A stretch of DNA of 35,694 nt from Noviherbaspirillum galbum (GTDB lineage: Bacteria; Pseudomonadota; Gammaproteobacteria; Burkholderiales; Burkholderiaceae_D), in the NCBI RefSeq assembly GCF_010974945.1, contig NZ_JAAIVB010000043.1, forward strand, positions 1-35,694, given 5' to 3'. The notes beneath the pieces were generated by a model, which did not search any database, was not told where the DNA came from, and was given only the letters and a program-made list of their open reading frames with translations. Positions 24,301 to 32,685 of this stretch are shown piece after piece; the first letter of the stretch is position 1, and each line of letters begins with the position of its first letter. A program made the translations under genes and the position numbers.

Positions 24301-25588
24301 TTCCGGCGTGTCCGCCAACGTCAGCCTGCGCTCGCTCGACATCGACGCCTGGCGCCGCGCCGCATCGTCCATCGTGACCACGCAGTCGCAGGCCTCGTCG
24401 CCGGCCGGCACGGGCAAGGAGGCGAACGACCAGCTTTCGATCATGCAGTACATCGATCCCGATATCCTCGCCGCGCGCGCCACCGAGCTCACCATCATGG
24501 ACAAGAAGCTCGACAACGTCGTGGTGGGCGCCTCGCACCAGAAGGGTGTCTGGCAGGCCAACATCGATTCCGACCAGGCTTCCGGCTACGTCACCTGGAA
24601 CGAAGCGCCCGCCGGCCAGCCCGGGCTGGGCCGCGTCACCGCGCGCCTGTCGTCGCTGATCATTCCGAAGTCTGCCGCTTCCGACGTGGGTGATCTGCTG
24701 GAAGGCAAGAACGCGACGACCCAGATCCCGGCGCTCGACATCGTCGCCGAGAACTTCGAACTGTTCGGCAAGAAGTTCGGCCACGTCGAACTGCTCGCCA
24801 ACAACGTCCGCGGACCCGCCGGACGCGAATGGCGCATCAACAAGCTGGCCATGGTGAACGCCGATGCCGAGCTCAATGGCACCGGCAAGTGGATCAGCCG
24901 CGACAGCGACAGCGTGTCCAGCCTCAACTACACCCTCAACATCATCGATGCCGGCAGGCTGCTCGACAGGCTGGGCTTCCCCAACGTGCTGCGCGGCGGC
25001 AACGGCAAGATGGAAGGCGAGATCAGCTGGAAGGGCCTGCCGTTCTCGCTGGACATCCCCAGCCTCTCGGGTCAGGTCAAGCTCGACATGGCGTCGGGCC
25101 AGTTCCTCAAGGTGGATCCGGGCGCGGCCAAGCTGCTCGGCGTGCTCAGCCTGCAATCGCTGCCGCGCCGGCTCGCGCTGGATTTCCGCGACGTATTCTC
25201 GGAGGGCTTCGCCTTCGACGGCATCACCGCCAATGCCGCCATCGCCCAGGGCGTGGCGCGTACCGACAATTTCAAGATGCGCGGCTCTGCCGCCACCGTC
25301 CTGATCGACGGCAACGCCGACATCGCCAAGGAAGCGCAAAATCTGCACGTGGTGGTCATTCCGGAACTGAACGTGGGTGCCGCCTCGGTGGTGTATGGCC
25401 TCGCGGTCAATCCGGTCATCGGCGTCGGCACCTTCCTCGCGCAACTGTTCCTGCGCGATCCGCTGATGAAGGCCTTCACCTTCGAATACCAGATCACCGG
25501 CCCCTTCAAGGACCCGGTGGTGACCAAGCTGCTGCGCCGCCAGGCGCGCGGCGCCGACAACACATCGAATGCGGGGCCAAACTCATGA
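21335..25588 (+). CDS. YhdP-family AsmA-like envelope lipid-transport protein
   Basis: A protein of about 1,417 residues, in the size range of YhdP (about 1,270 in E. coli). After a short cytoplasmic region comes one membrane anchor (TLVVVYFIFCALILGLRYIV), then a very long periplasmic region rich in short beta strands, typical of the YhdP/TamB/YdbH bridge proteins that carry phospholipids to the outer membrane. The C-terminal AsmA-like region is recognisable (LSGQVKLDMASGQFLKVDPG; LLGVLSLQSLPRRLALDFRD; FSEGFAFDGI; AQLFLRDPLMKAF). The start is uncertain: ATGs at 21269, 21335 and 21350 all lack good ribosome sites. Its TGA overlaps the next gene's ATG by four bases (ATGA), indicating translational coupling. 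Confidence 0.9.
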   Translation: MSTDLMTPEQTPDQTGQTPEVGKCASRRSAWSVCWQGICSGCRTANTVTHHTLAFIFRTLVVVYFIFCALILGLRYIVLPNIDGYKPQIERLATRALGNRVSIAGIDASWDGLNPRLALHQVVIHDAAGNAALSLPDVSASLSWWTVAAGDLRLHELRIDGPDVEVRRDAGGKLYVGGIALDAGKRGDGSGPDWVLSQREIVVRNGRIRWNDAQRGAPELVLDHVDFLLRNRWQHHRFAIRATPPEATGAPIDVRAAFDHPVFARRISDPSRWKGQLYLNVPDADLTVWKAYVDYPVDMQQGKGAVRAWVDVDNARVANFTADLGLSGVIAQFGKDLPIMNLAEVRGRVSMQEELRPGVEDGKPTFGANGHAIALTDFTLRSDDGLVLPPTTISERFTPARNGKPEKFEVTAKLLDLHTLAELTERLPLPAEQRQLLADFEPHGILRDFSAQWQGAYPRISSYVVKGEFAGLGLKPQPARPAQAKTATTPAQAAVPAIPGIENLTGRVDANDRGGSFSLASEQLKLRLPGYFSEPDVPLDRLAMQAGWAFQDNNRLLLDVQKMEFAQDQLHGSLTGKHLLSLDESPGKPHGQIDLNGRFNGLEIAKVGRYLPLQTPQGLRDWLTGALVGGTANDVKLRIKGDLAQFPFQAGKGGKPGSRGEFSVNAKIANGALNYAPGHAGKDGSAPLWPLLENINGSISFEHARMEVHAASARTSGVDLANVKAVIPDLGAHERELQIDGEAQGPLQEFIRFTNTSPVEDWIGQFTSETEATGNARLGLKLQMPLARLPDTKVKGTLQFNGNTVALSKIIPPLSNATGKLEFYERGFTLGGVRASFLGGPVTLSGGTQRDGNIVVKGEGNLTADGVRKVYATPMTQRSSERITGGARYATTIRVRNHRPEIVVESNLAGLGLDFPVPLRKTASESLPLRFEMTGLPSNDPALLRDELKLSLGSAISARYERQKGADKEAEWRVVRGGIGVNVPAPIPDSGVSANVSLRSLDIDAWRRAASSIVTTQSQASSPAGTGKEANDQLSIMQYIDPDILAARATELTIMDKKLDNVVVGASHQKGVWQANIDSDQASGYVTWNEAPAGQPGLGRVTARLSSLIIPKSAASDVGDLLEGKNATTQIPALDIVAENFELFGKKFGHVELLANNVRGPAGREWRINKLAMVNADAELNGTGKWISRDSDSVSSLNYTLNIIDAGRLLDRLGFPNVLRGGNGKMEGEISWKGLPFSLDIPSLSGQVKLDMASGQFLKVDPGAAKLLGVLSLQSLPRRLALDFRDVFSEGFAFDGITANAAIAQGVARTDNFKMRGSAATVLIDGNADIAKEAQNLHVVVIPELNVGAASVVYGLAVNPVIGVGTFLAQLFLRDPLMKAFTFEYQITGPFKDPVVTKLLRRQARGADNTSNAGPNS

Positions 25589-26418
25589 CCGGGCAGACGG
25601 CAACAATGGCAACAACGGCGGCAACCAGGGTGGCGGCGGTGCAGATGGTGTCGACGCCGGACATCGCGGACAACCTCGCGACGGCCCGCAGGCTGGTCGC
25701 CGACGCCGCGAGGCAGGGCGCCGGGCTGGTGCTGCTGCCGGAGTACTGGCCCATCATGGGCAGGAAGGAAACCGACAAGGTCGGCCATGCGGAAGAGGTC
25801 GGCGCCGGACCGATCCAGGAAACGATGGCCGCGATGGCGCGCGAACATGGCATCTGGCTCGTCGGCGGCACCCTGCCGGTGGTGGCGCCGGTCGATGGCA
25901 AGGTGCTCAACACCATGCTGGTCTATGCGCCCGACGGCACGCGCGAAGCCCGCTACGACAAGATCCACCTGTTCAGCTTCCGGCGCGGCGACGAAGCCTA
26001 TGACGAGGCGCGCACCATCGTGCACGGCAGCGAGGTGCGCACCGTCGAGACGCCCTTCGGCCGCATCGGCCTGTCGGTGTGCTACGACCTGCGTTTCCCC
26101 GAGCTGTACCGCGCCATGGGCGACTGCAGCCTGATCGTGATGCCGGCCGCCTTCACCTACACCACCGGCCGGGCCCACTGGGAAATCCTGCTGCGGGCAA
26201 GGGCGGTCGAGAACCAGTGCTACGTGCTGGCATCCGCGCAGGGCGGCATCCATCCGAACGGCCGCCGGACCTGGGGGCACAGCATGCTGGTCGATCCCTG
26301 GGGCGAGGTCAAGGCGGTCCTGCCGGAGGGCGAGGGCGTGATCCTCGGCGACCTCGATCCCGCCGAGATCCAGCGTGTGCGGGAGAGCCTGCCGGCCTTG
26401 CAGCACCGCAAGCTGTAG
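25585..26418 (+). CDS. Carbon-nitrogen hydrolase (nitrilase superfamily, Nit1/deaminated glutathione amidase-like)
   Basis: A 277-residue member of the nitrilase superfamily with the full catalytic triad: Glu53 (LLPEYWP), Lys126 (RYDKIHLF) and Cys166 (LSVCYDLRFPELYR). The YDKIHLF and CYDLRFPELYR sequences are those of the Nit1/NitA branch, which hydrolyses deaminated glutathione, a repair reaction for a transaminase side product; the exact substrate here is inferred. Further family segments are RAVENQCYVLASAQ and WGHSMLVDPWGEV. The ATG at 25585 overlaps the yhdP stop; a second in-frame ATG at 25606 is possible. The yhdP-nitrilase-tldD order recurs in Burkholderiales. Confidence 0.93.
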   Translation: MTGQTATMATTAATRVAAVQMVSTPDIADNLATARRLVADAARQGAGLVLLPEYWPIMGRKETDKVGHAEEVGAGPIQETMAAMAREHGIWLVGGTLPVVAPVDGKVLNTMLVYAPDGTREARYDKIHLFSFRRGDEAYDEARTIVHGSEVRTVETPFGRIGLSVCYDLRFPELYRAMGDCSLIVMPAAFTYTTGRAHWEILLRARAVENQCYVLASAQGGIHPNGRRTWGHSMLVDPWGEVKAVLPEGEGVILGDLDPAEIQRVRESLPALQHRKL

Positions 26419-26544
26419 ACGGGAAAGCCCGGCCGGGCCTTGCGCCGGACCAACATCGCGCGGGCGGCATGGCCTGGTCAGATGCTCTACAATGAGCTCA
26501 TCAATCCGACCCCGCAGCGACCCCTTTCTTGCAAGGCAATCACC

Positions 26545-28008
26545 ATGAATTTGTTTGAACCGAACCTGCGTACCCTTGCCCAGGCGCGCGACATTTTGCT
26601 CACGCCTTTCGGCCTCGACGAAGCCAAGCTCGGCAAGACCCTCGCCGAGATCTTCACCCACCGGGTGGACTACGCCGACCTGTATTTCCAGTTCACCAAG
26701 AACGAAGGCTGGAGCCTGGAAGAAGGCATCGTCAAGACCGGCAGCTTTTCCATCGACCAGGGCGTCGGCGTGCGGGCCGTGTCGGGCGACAAGACCGCAT
26801 TCTCGTATTCCGACGAAATTTCCGAGCGCGCCCTCCTCGAAGCCGCTGCCGCCACGCGCACCATCGCGCGCCAGGGCGCAGGCAAGGTCAAGGTCGCTTC
26901 CTCCATCCAGGCTGCCGGCGGCCGCTCGCTCTACCTGCCGAACGATCCCCTGTCCTCGCTCGACGCGACCGAGAAGGTGAAGCTGCTCGAGCGCGTCGAG
27001 CGTATCGCCCGTGCCAAGGATCCGCGCGTGGTGCAGGTGATGGCCGGCCTTGCAGGCGAGTATGACGTGGTGCTGGTGGTGCGCAGCGATGGCGTGCTCG
27101 CCGCCGACATCCGCCCGCTGGTGCGCCTGTCGGTCACCGTGATCGCCGAGCAGAACGGGCGCCGCGAGATGGGTAGCAGCGGCGGCGGCGGACGCTACGA
27201 CTTCTCTTACTTCACCGATGAACTCCTCGAAAAGTACGCCGGCGAAGCGGTGCACTCCGCCGTCGTCAACCTCGATTCCCGACCCGCGCCCGCTGGCCCC
27301 ATGACCGTGGTGCTCGGCCCGGGCTGGCCCGGCGTGCTGCTGCATGAAGCCATCGGCCACGGCCTCGAAGGCGACTTCAACCGCAAGGGTTCCAGCACCT
27401 TCTCCGGCCGCATCGGCGAACGCGTCGCCGCCAAGGGCGTCACCGTGGTCGACGACGGCACCCTCGCGGACCGCCGCGGCTCCCTCAACATGGACGACGA
27501 AGGCAACCCGACGCAATGCACCACCCTCATCGAGGACGGCATCCTGCGCGGCTACATCCAGGACACGATGAACGCGCGCCTGATGAAGATGCCCGTCACC
27601 GGCAACGCCCGGCGCGAGTCCTACGCCCACCTGCCGATGCCGCGCATGACCAATACCTACATGCTCGGCGGCGACAAGGACCCCGAGGAAATCCTCGCCT
27701 CGGTCAAGAACGGCCTGTACGCGGTGAATTTCGGCGGCGGACAGGTGGACATCACCAACGGCAAATTCGTGTTCTCGGCGAGCGAGGCGTACATGATCGA
27801 GGATGGAAAGGTGACCTATCCCGTGAAGGGCGCGACGCTGATCGGCAACGGGCCGGATGTGCTGAACCGGGTGTCGATGATCGGGAATGACATGCGGCTG
27901 GATAGCGGGATCGGGGTCTGCGGGAAGGAAGGGCAGAGCGTGCCGGTCGGGGTGGGGCAGCCTACGTTGAGGATTGATGGCTTGACGGTTGGTGGGACGG
28001 GAGCGTAA
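26545..28008 (+). CDS. tldD: TldD metalloprotease subunit
   Basis: A 487-residue protein, normal TldD length. With TldE/PmbA it forms a heterodimeric zinc protease that degrades unfolded peptides and matures some modified peptides such as microcin B17; no TldE gene is in the window. The zinc motif HEAIGH (His267-His272) lies in [17 protein letters not shown], with further conserved segments [32 protein letters not shown] and [15 protein letters not shown]. The start ATG at 26545 follows AAGG at 9 bases; the frame is open upstream but that part is not conserved-looking. It is 126 bases after the nitrilase gene. Confidence 0.96.
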   Translation: MNLFEPNLRTLAQARDILLTPFGLDEAKLGKTLAEIFTHRVDYADLYFQFTKNEGWSLEEGIVKTGSFSIDQGVGVRAVSGDKTAFSYSDEISERALLEAAAATRTIARQGAGKVKVASSIQAAGGRSLYLPNDPLSSLDATEKVKLLERVERIARAKDPRVVQVMAGLAGEYDVVLVVRSDGVLAADIRPLVRLSVTVIAEQNGRREMGSSGGGGRYDFSYFTDELLEKYAGEAVHSAVVNLDSRPAPAGPMTVVLGPGWPGVLLHEAIGHGLEGDFNRKGSSTFSGRIGERVAAKGVTVVDDGTLADRRGSLNMDDEGNPTQCTTLIEDGILRGYIQDTMNARLMKMPVTGNARRESYAHLPMPRMTNTYMLGGDKDPEEILASVKNGLYAVNFGGGQVDITNGKFVFSASEAYMIEDGKVTYPVKGATLIGNGPDVLNRVSMIGNDMRLDSGIGVCGKEGQSVPVGVGQPTLRIDGLTVGGTGA

Positions 28009-28083
28009 GGAGGGGGGCTATGCCTGGCATTTCGACTGCAGATGGCATGGCTGGACAACTCCTGTCATCCCCCCGCGCTTCGA

Positions 28084-28111
28084 TGTCATTCCCGCCTTCG
28101 CGGGAATGACA
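28084..28111. repeat. Hairpin repeat between convergent tldD and solute-binding protein
   Basis: A perfect 12-bp stem TGTCATTCCCGC / GCGGGAATGACA with a CTTC loop. A related half-copy (TGTCATCCCCCCGCGCTTCG) lies just before it. It belongs to the TGTCATTCCCGC-type dispersed hairpins common in proteobacterial intergenic DNA and may help end both converging transcripts, although it has no T tract. The rest of the 189-base spacer shows nothing else. Confidence 0.7.
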
Positions 28112-28197
28112 AAGGCAGTCAGTAATGACAACGTGAGCCAGACGCGATAAAAGCGGCCAACAAACGTCGGCGGCTACCGCGTATTCCTGCATCCCCC

Positions 28198-28953
28198 TCA
28201 CTCCGCCACATACTTCCTGATCATCTGCTGATACTGCCCGCTGCCCTTGAGCTGTTTCAGCCCCGCATTGAAATCATCCCTCACCTGCCTGTCGAGGAAC
28301 ACGGCATTGTGTGTCATGTCCTCATGCACAGGGAATATCTTGTGATAAACCACTTCCTGCTTGATGTCGACATCGTTCTTCACCGAGTCGCGGTAGTAGC
28401 GGAAGATGTTGACATCCCCCGCGTACACTTGCGCGCTGCCTGAGTACAGCATCTGCAGCTTGCGGCGCTCGTTGCCGTTCTCCGCATAATTCGGATTGCC
28501 CTTCACCGCTGCGGCGAATTCCGGACCGAGGAACTGGTTCGCGCCCTGGAAGGTGACGATGCTCTTCCCCTTGAGGTCAGCCAGGGAGTCCACTTTCAGG
28601 TTGTTCTTCTTCAGCGTGATGGCATTGTCCTGGTAGATGACCGTCGGCTCCGCGGCATAGAAAAAGCCGTCCGCCTCCTTCAGGTCGGGGTTGCCGCGCT
28701 GGGCAGCGTCGGCCTGTTTTTCCTTCAGCAACTTCGGCAAGGCGAGAAAGGATGCATAGGTCGGCTTGAGGGTATGCCCCTTGACTGCAAGCGCGGCCTT
28801 GATGATGTCAAGCTCGAAGCCGCTGTTCGTCTCCTGGATGACGTAGGGCGGCAGGGCCAGGCCGAAGATCATGTTGACCTCCTTCGCCTGTGCCGCGCCT
28901 GTCGCCAGAATCGACAGCGTCATCGCCAATCCTGCGGTCATGTTGAATGCCAT
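28198..28953 (-). CDS. Periplasmic solute-binding protein (family 3, amino-acid type)
   Basis: A 251-residue periplasmic protein from the ATG at 28953, fixed by a GGGAGG ribosome site 7 bases upstream; the frame extends further to 29040 but without support. A signal peptide runs to about residue 24 (ATGAAQA before KEVN). The mature part follows the bacterial extracellular solute-binding family 3 fold: ALPPYVIQETNSGFELDIIKAAL, LADLKGKSIVTFQGANQFLG, and a C-terminal FNAGLKQLKGSGQYQQMIRKY. Such proteins bind amino acids or similar small polar solutes for ABC importers or deliver signals to sensors. No permease or ATPase gene is adjacent, so it is an orphan and the ligand is unknown. It is divergent from the first propeller kinase. 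Confidence 0.88.
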   Translation of the reverse strand: MAFNMTAGLAMTLSILATGAAQAKEVNMIFGLALPPYVIQETNSGFELDIIKAALAVKGHTLKPTYASFLALPKLLKEKQADAAQRGNPDLKEADGFFYAAEPTVIYQDNAITLKKNNLKVDSLADLKGKSIVTFQGANQFLGPEFAAAVKGNPNYAENGNERRKLQMLYSGSAQVYAGDVNIFRYYRDSVKNDVDIKQEVVYHKIFPVHEDMTHNAVFLDRQVRDDFNAGLKQLKGSGQYQQMIRKYVAE

Positions 28954-29047
28954 TTGATGCCTCCCTGTTGAAGTACGGGCCAATGTCCTTCGCGCCACCA
29001 TGGCGGTATTTTGATTGTATTGATAGCCAATACTCGCCATCTGAAGT

Positions 29048-29064
29048 ATTAGGCGCGGCTAATC
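29048..29064. promoter_or_regulatory. Candidate operator, copy 1 (upstream of first propeller kinase)
   Basis: ATTAGGCGCGGCTAATC, with inverted ends ATTAG / CTAAT, differs at only two symmetric positions from the element before the second kinase (32669-32685). It lies directly before a possible sigma-70 promoter, TTGCCG (29066-29071) and TATTAT (29088-29093) with a 16-base spacer, and 81 bases before the kinase start. It is also within the upstream region of the divergent solute-binding protein. Confidence 0.55.
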
Positions 29065-29145
29065 TTTGCCGGGAAGGGATGGCGGAATATTATTATTTCC
29101 GGCAGACTGAATCGCCTGTCACCTTTTTCTTCTAATCGGATCTCG

Positions 29146-32100
29146 ATGGAGAGCTTGCTGCGTTTGGTGCTTTTCCTTTCGCTGGCATCGATTGCGCACC
29201 TTGCCGGCGCGATTGACCGGGTCGATCACACGCTCAAGCTGTTCGCGTCCTCGCATGCCTTGTTCGGCGATGAGCCGGCCATGGAGGCACAGGACCAGTA
29301 CGGCTTCTACTGGAGCGCTTCCCGCACCGGCGGCCTGTACCGCTTCGACGGCGTCACCTCCACCCATTACCAGAACGATCCCGATAATCCTTACAGCCTC
29401 GCCAGCAACCGGGTGATGCGCGTGTACGAGGACAGGAAGCGGCGGCTCTGGGTGGGGACCGAAGACGGGTTGCAGCGATTCGACTTCGAGACCGGGCGCT
29501 TCATCACCGTTCCCCTGCAGGTCAGCATCGGCCCGAAAAACAGCGCTCCCCACGTCTTCAGCATCTTCCACGACCGGGTCGCGGAAGACGTCCTTTGGGT
29601 GGGCACCCGCAGCGGCCTGTTCAGGCTGGATCTGGCTGCCGGCACGCAGCAGCACTTCACGCACCAGGACCAGAACCCGGGCGGCCTGCCGAGCAAAAGC
29701 CTCGGGGCGATCGCGCAGGACGACGGCGGCAGCCTGTGGATGCGCACCGGGCGGGGCGTGATCCGGTTGAGGACCGACCCCTGGCGACTGGAGATGATGA
29801 GCCCGCCCGCCTCGTCGACCAATGACGGCATCTACCTCTCTCCATACCGGAAAGCCATGCATGTCTGGTATCTGCATGCGCAGGGGCTTTACCGTATCGA
29901 TCCTGTCAGCCGCGGCAATGTCAAGGTTGGCCTGGAGGATGGCTTGCCCGAGGCGGACGTCCTGGATGTGAGCATCGACAGGTCCGGGCGCATGTGGGTC
30001 TGCAGCATGGCCGGCGTTTACCTGTGGAACGCGGAGCGGAGCCGGTTCGAGCGCTTCCTGGTCGAACCCGACGACCCTTCCCTATTCGCGAAGCCGACGG
30101 CGTATTCCCATGTCTTCGAGGATGACCAGGGCAACCTCTGGATGACCTTGAACGGATCGCTGGGACGGATCAACATGAATGGCGCCGGTTTCCAGCGCCT
30201 GCTCACCACCCGGGCCTCGGTGAAGAGCATCTGGGACAACGCGCCCTCGCTGCTTTACCGCGAGGGGGACCATCTCTGGATAGGAAGTTCGCATGGCCTG
30301 GACCGGCTGAACGTGAAATCCGGGAAGGTGAGGAGCTATCCCCACGATCCCGCCGATCCGCGGAGCGTGACACGCAGCGATGTCGCCGGTGCCATCCAGG
30401 GCAACAATGGCGAACTGGTGTTCATGTCGTACTTCGGCGTCAATCTCTATCGTCCGGAGACCGACTCCTTCGAGCGCCTGTTCGAACCGGAGAAGCAGCC
30501 TGTCGCGGACCGCCAGCAGGCGGACCAGATCGTGTTTGCCATCGCCTGGGACCGCTTCCGGAACGGCATCTGGATCAGCACCGCCGCGGGCTTGCGCCTG
30601 CTCGACCTGAAGACGCGGCGCCAGACCGCCTTCATCAGCAGGCATGAATTTCCGCTGGATGGCGTGACGATGCATTACGGGAGCATACTCGTGGACCGGA
30701 CCGGCACGCTCTGGGCCGGCGGCACTTCCGGACCCTTGTGGGTCGCACGCATCCGGCTTGACGGTAACAACAAGCCGCAACTGTCGACAGTGCCACATGA
30801 TAAGGCGGACGAAAAAACCCTCAGCGATCCGCGGGCGACGTATTTCTTCGAGGATGGCGCCGGCGACATCTGGATCGGCACGGCCAAGGGACTGAACCGC
30901 GTCGTCACCGCTGCCGATGGAAGCACCACCATCTCCCGCTACGGCGCCAGGCAGGGACTGTCGGGGGAAAGCATCCGCTGCATCGTCGAAGACAAAGACG
31001 GCGTGTTGTGGGTGGCTACGGACAAGGGAATCTCGCGCATCGCGGCCGACAGGAAGCAGGTTTTCAATTATGTTTCCGCCGATGGTTTCGAGAAGCGGCC
31101 CTTTTCCAACCTCAGGACCAACCGGGGCGGCGACGGCATGCTGTATTTCAGCCAGGACAGCGGCATCCTTGCCTTCAATCCGGACACGCTCGGCCAGCAA
31201 CGCACCATCACGCCGCGGATGGCGCTGACCGGCATCGCTGTCATGCACGAACCGCTCGACCGCGCCGCGCTTCCCAACGGTGTCGGCATCGACGGTCCCA
31301 ATGCCGCACCCCGCTCGCTCACCTTGCCCTACACCCATTCCGTCTTCTCCCTCGGCTTCGCCGCCCTCGGCGCCAGCGACCCCGCCAGCGCCGTCTACGC
31401 CCACAAGCTCGACGGCTTCGACCGCGACTGGATCCGCACCGACGCCGACCGGCGCATCGCCACCTATACCAACCTCGAACCCGGCGACTATGTCTTCCGC
31501 GTCAACGCCACCACCATGGACGGCATGCGCAGTCCGCAGGACCTTGTCCTGCCCATCACCATCACGCCGCCGTTCTGGAAGACCTGGTGGTTCCGCACGC
31601 TTGCCCTGGCGCTGGTCGTTGCCGCGACCTACTGGGCGCACCGCCTGCGCATCCGTTTCCTGCAGCGCAGCTACGAGCTCAAGACGCTGACCATCCAGGC
31701 CCGTGCAGAGCTCGACGTTGCCGCTGCCCAGCAGCGTTTCGTTGCCATGGTGTCGCATGAATTCCGCAATCCGCTGGCGCTGATGGAGACGGCGCTGGGC
31801 AACCTCTCGCGCATGCGCGGCGAGATGCCGGCCGGGGTGTCGGAGCGCCTGCAGAAGATCCAGCGCGCGCGCCAGCGCATGCAGGGCCTGATCGACAACT
31901 ACCTGACCGAGGAAACGATGAAGTCGCCGGACCTCAATCCGAGGCGGCAGGAAACGGCGCTGCTGACGCTGGTGCAGGACGTGGTCGACTATGCGCAGGG
32001 CGCGGCGCCGAAGCACCAGATCGGGCTGGAGGCGCCGGCGGAGTTGCCGTTGATGTTCATCGACCGGGAGATGATCCGGGTAGCCTTGTCGAACCTGCTG

Positions 32101-32406
32101 GACAACGCGGTGAAGTACTCGCCGCAGGGCGGGGCGATCCGCATGCGGGTGGCGCAGCAGGAAGAGCAGGTGGTGATCGAGGTGGAGGATTCCGGAGTGG
32201 GCATTCCGGAGGAACAGCTGCCGCAGATCTTCGACAAGTTTTTCCGTGCCGACCATGGCAAGGAAAGCATCAAGGGGGTGGGGCTGGGCCTGCACCTGGT
32301 GAAGAAGATCGTCGACCTGCACGAGGGCAGCATCACGGTGAGGAGCCAGGTGGGCGTGTCCACGACCTTCATCCTGACCTTGCCGCTGCGTCCCGCGTTC
32401 GACTGA
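29146..32406 (+). CDS. Sensor histidine kinase with periplasmic two-component propeller (Reg_prop/Y_Y_Y)
   Basis: A 1,086-residue membrane sensor kinase. A signal-like N terminus (LVLFLSLASIAHLAGA) leads into a periplasmic region of Reg_prop beta-propeller repeats (DRKRRLWVGTEDGLQRFD; VLWVGTRSGLFRLD; DHLWIGSSHGLDRL; DIWIGTAKGLNRV), about residues 40-680. A Y_Y_Y-type domain follows (YAHKLDGFDRDWIRT; YTNLEPGDYVFRVNAT), then one membrane span (about 815-833). The kinase core has His871 in MVSHEFRNPLALMET, the N box NLLDNAVKYS, DSGVGIP and GVGLGLHLVKKI. It ends after the ATPase domain, so unlike Bacteroides hybrid systems it has no receiver or DNA-binding domain and needs a separate response regulator, not found here. 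A weak ribosome site precedes the ATG. Its last ~415 codons are shared almost exactly with the next gene, as far as the window shows. Confidence 0.93.
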   Translation: MESLLRLVLFLSLASIAHLAGAIDRVDHTLKLFASSHALFGDEPAMEAQDQYGFYWSASRTGGLYRFDGVTSTHYQNDPDNPYSLASNRVMRVYEDRKRRLWVGTEDGLQRFDFETGRFITVPLQVSIGPKNSAPHVFSIFHDRVAEDVLWVGTRSGLFRLDLAAGTQQHFTHQDQNPGGLPSKSLGAIAQDDGGSLWMRTGRGVIRLRTDPWRLEMMSPPASSTNDGIYLSPYRKAMHVWYLHAQGLYRIDPVSRGNVKVGLEDGLPEADVLDVSIDRSGRMWVCSMAGVYLWNAERSRFERFLVEPDDPSLFAKPTAYSHVFEDDQGNLWMTLNGSLGRINMNGAGFQRLLTTRASVKSIWDNAPSLLYREGDHLWIGSSHGLDRLNVKSGKVRSYPHDPADPRSVTRSDVAGAIQGNNGELVFMSYFGVNLYRPETDSFERLFEPEKQPVADRQQADQIVFAIAWDRFRNGIWISTAAGLRLLDLKTRRQTAFISRHEFPLDGVTMHYGSILVDRTGTLWAGGTSGPLWVARIRLDGNNKPQLSTVPHDKADEKTLSDPRATYFFEDGAGDIWIGTAKGLNRVVTAADGSTTISRYGARQGLSGESIRCIVEDKDGVLWVATDKGISRIAADRKQVFNYVSADGFEKRPFSNLRTNRGGDGMLYFSQDSGILAFNPDTLGQQRTITPRMALTGIAVMHEPLDRAALPNGVGIDGPNAAPRSLTLPYTHSVFSLGFAALGASDPASAVYAHKLDGFDRDWIRTDADRRIATYTNLEPGDYVFRVNATTMDGMRSPQDLVLPITITPPFWKTWWFRTLALALVVAATYWAHRLRIRFLQRSYELKTLTIQARAELDVAAAQQRFVAMVSHEFRNPLALMETALGNLSRMRGEMPAGVSERLQKIQRARQRMQGLIDNYLTEETMKSPDLNPRRQETALLTLVQDVVDYAQGAAPKHQIGLEAPAELPLMFIDREMIRVALSNLLDNAVKYSPQGGAIRMRVAQQEEQVVIEVEDSGVGIPEEQLPQIFDKFFRADHGKESIKGVGLGLHLVKKIVDLHEGSITVRSQVGVSTTFILTLPLRPAFD
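31160..32014 (+). repeat. 855-bp near-identical segment, copy in first kinase
   Basis: From GCGGCATCCTTGCCTTCAAT onward this segment aligns without gaps to 34840-35694 at a constant offset of 3,680 bases. Reading both copies I count five mismatches, one of which changes an amino acid (Asn to Asp). It covers the end of the propeller, the Y_Y_Y domain, the membrane span and the start of the kinase core. The true right end is unknown because the second copy is cut by the window. Confidence 0.95.
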
Positions 32407-32527
32407 TGTCATCCATCCCGCCAGGCGCGTGTTGCAATCACAACGGCAACTTGATTCTTCCCATGGAAAACGCCTAGGATAATCTATAAAAATTTTTTGA
32501 CATGACCGCATAATCCCAAACCGCCTT

Positions 32528-32609
32528 TGTCATCCCCGCGCAGGCGGGGATCCCATTTCGGTTGTCCGAAGAGGCGCACAATGGGATCCCCGCCTGCGCG
32601 GGGATGACA
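32528..32609. repeat. Perfect 30-bp inverted repeat (hairpin element)
   Basis: The left arm 32528-32557 (TGTCATCCCCGCGCAGGCGG and 10 more bases) and right arm 32580-32609 are exact reverse complements, separated by 22 bases. The ends TGTCATCCCCGC / GCGGGGATGACA are the same type as the hairpin after tldD, so both belong to one dispersed family. It could form a long hairpin RNA between the kinase genes and limit read-through. Confidence 0.9.
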
Positions 32610-32668
32610 GGGCACGATCAATGGTGTTTAAGTTAATTCAAAGGACCTTCAAGCACCCGCCCAGGATG

Positions 32669-32685
32669 ATTAGGTGCGGTTAATC
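32669..32685. promoter_or_regulatory. Candidate operator, copy 2 (upstream of second propeller kinase)
   Basis: ATTAGGTGCGGTTAATC matches 15 of 17 positions of the element upstream of the first kinase; with flanking bases it reads GATTA-N8-TAATC, a clean inverted repeat. It is 131 bases before the start codon and, as in copy 1, sits just upstream of a possible -35 region. Confidence 0.55.

Noticed and set aside
23171-25444. Long minus-strand open frame inside yhdP
   Set aside because: Opposite a clear AsmA/YhdP-type coding sequence, with repetitive Arg/Ala/Gly/His composition and no domain.
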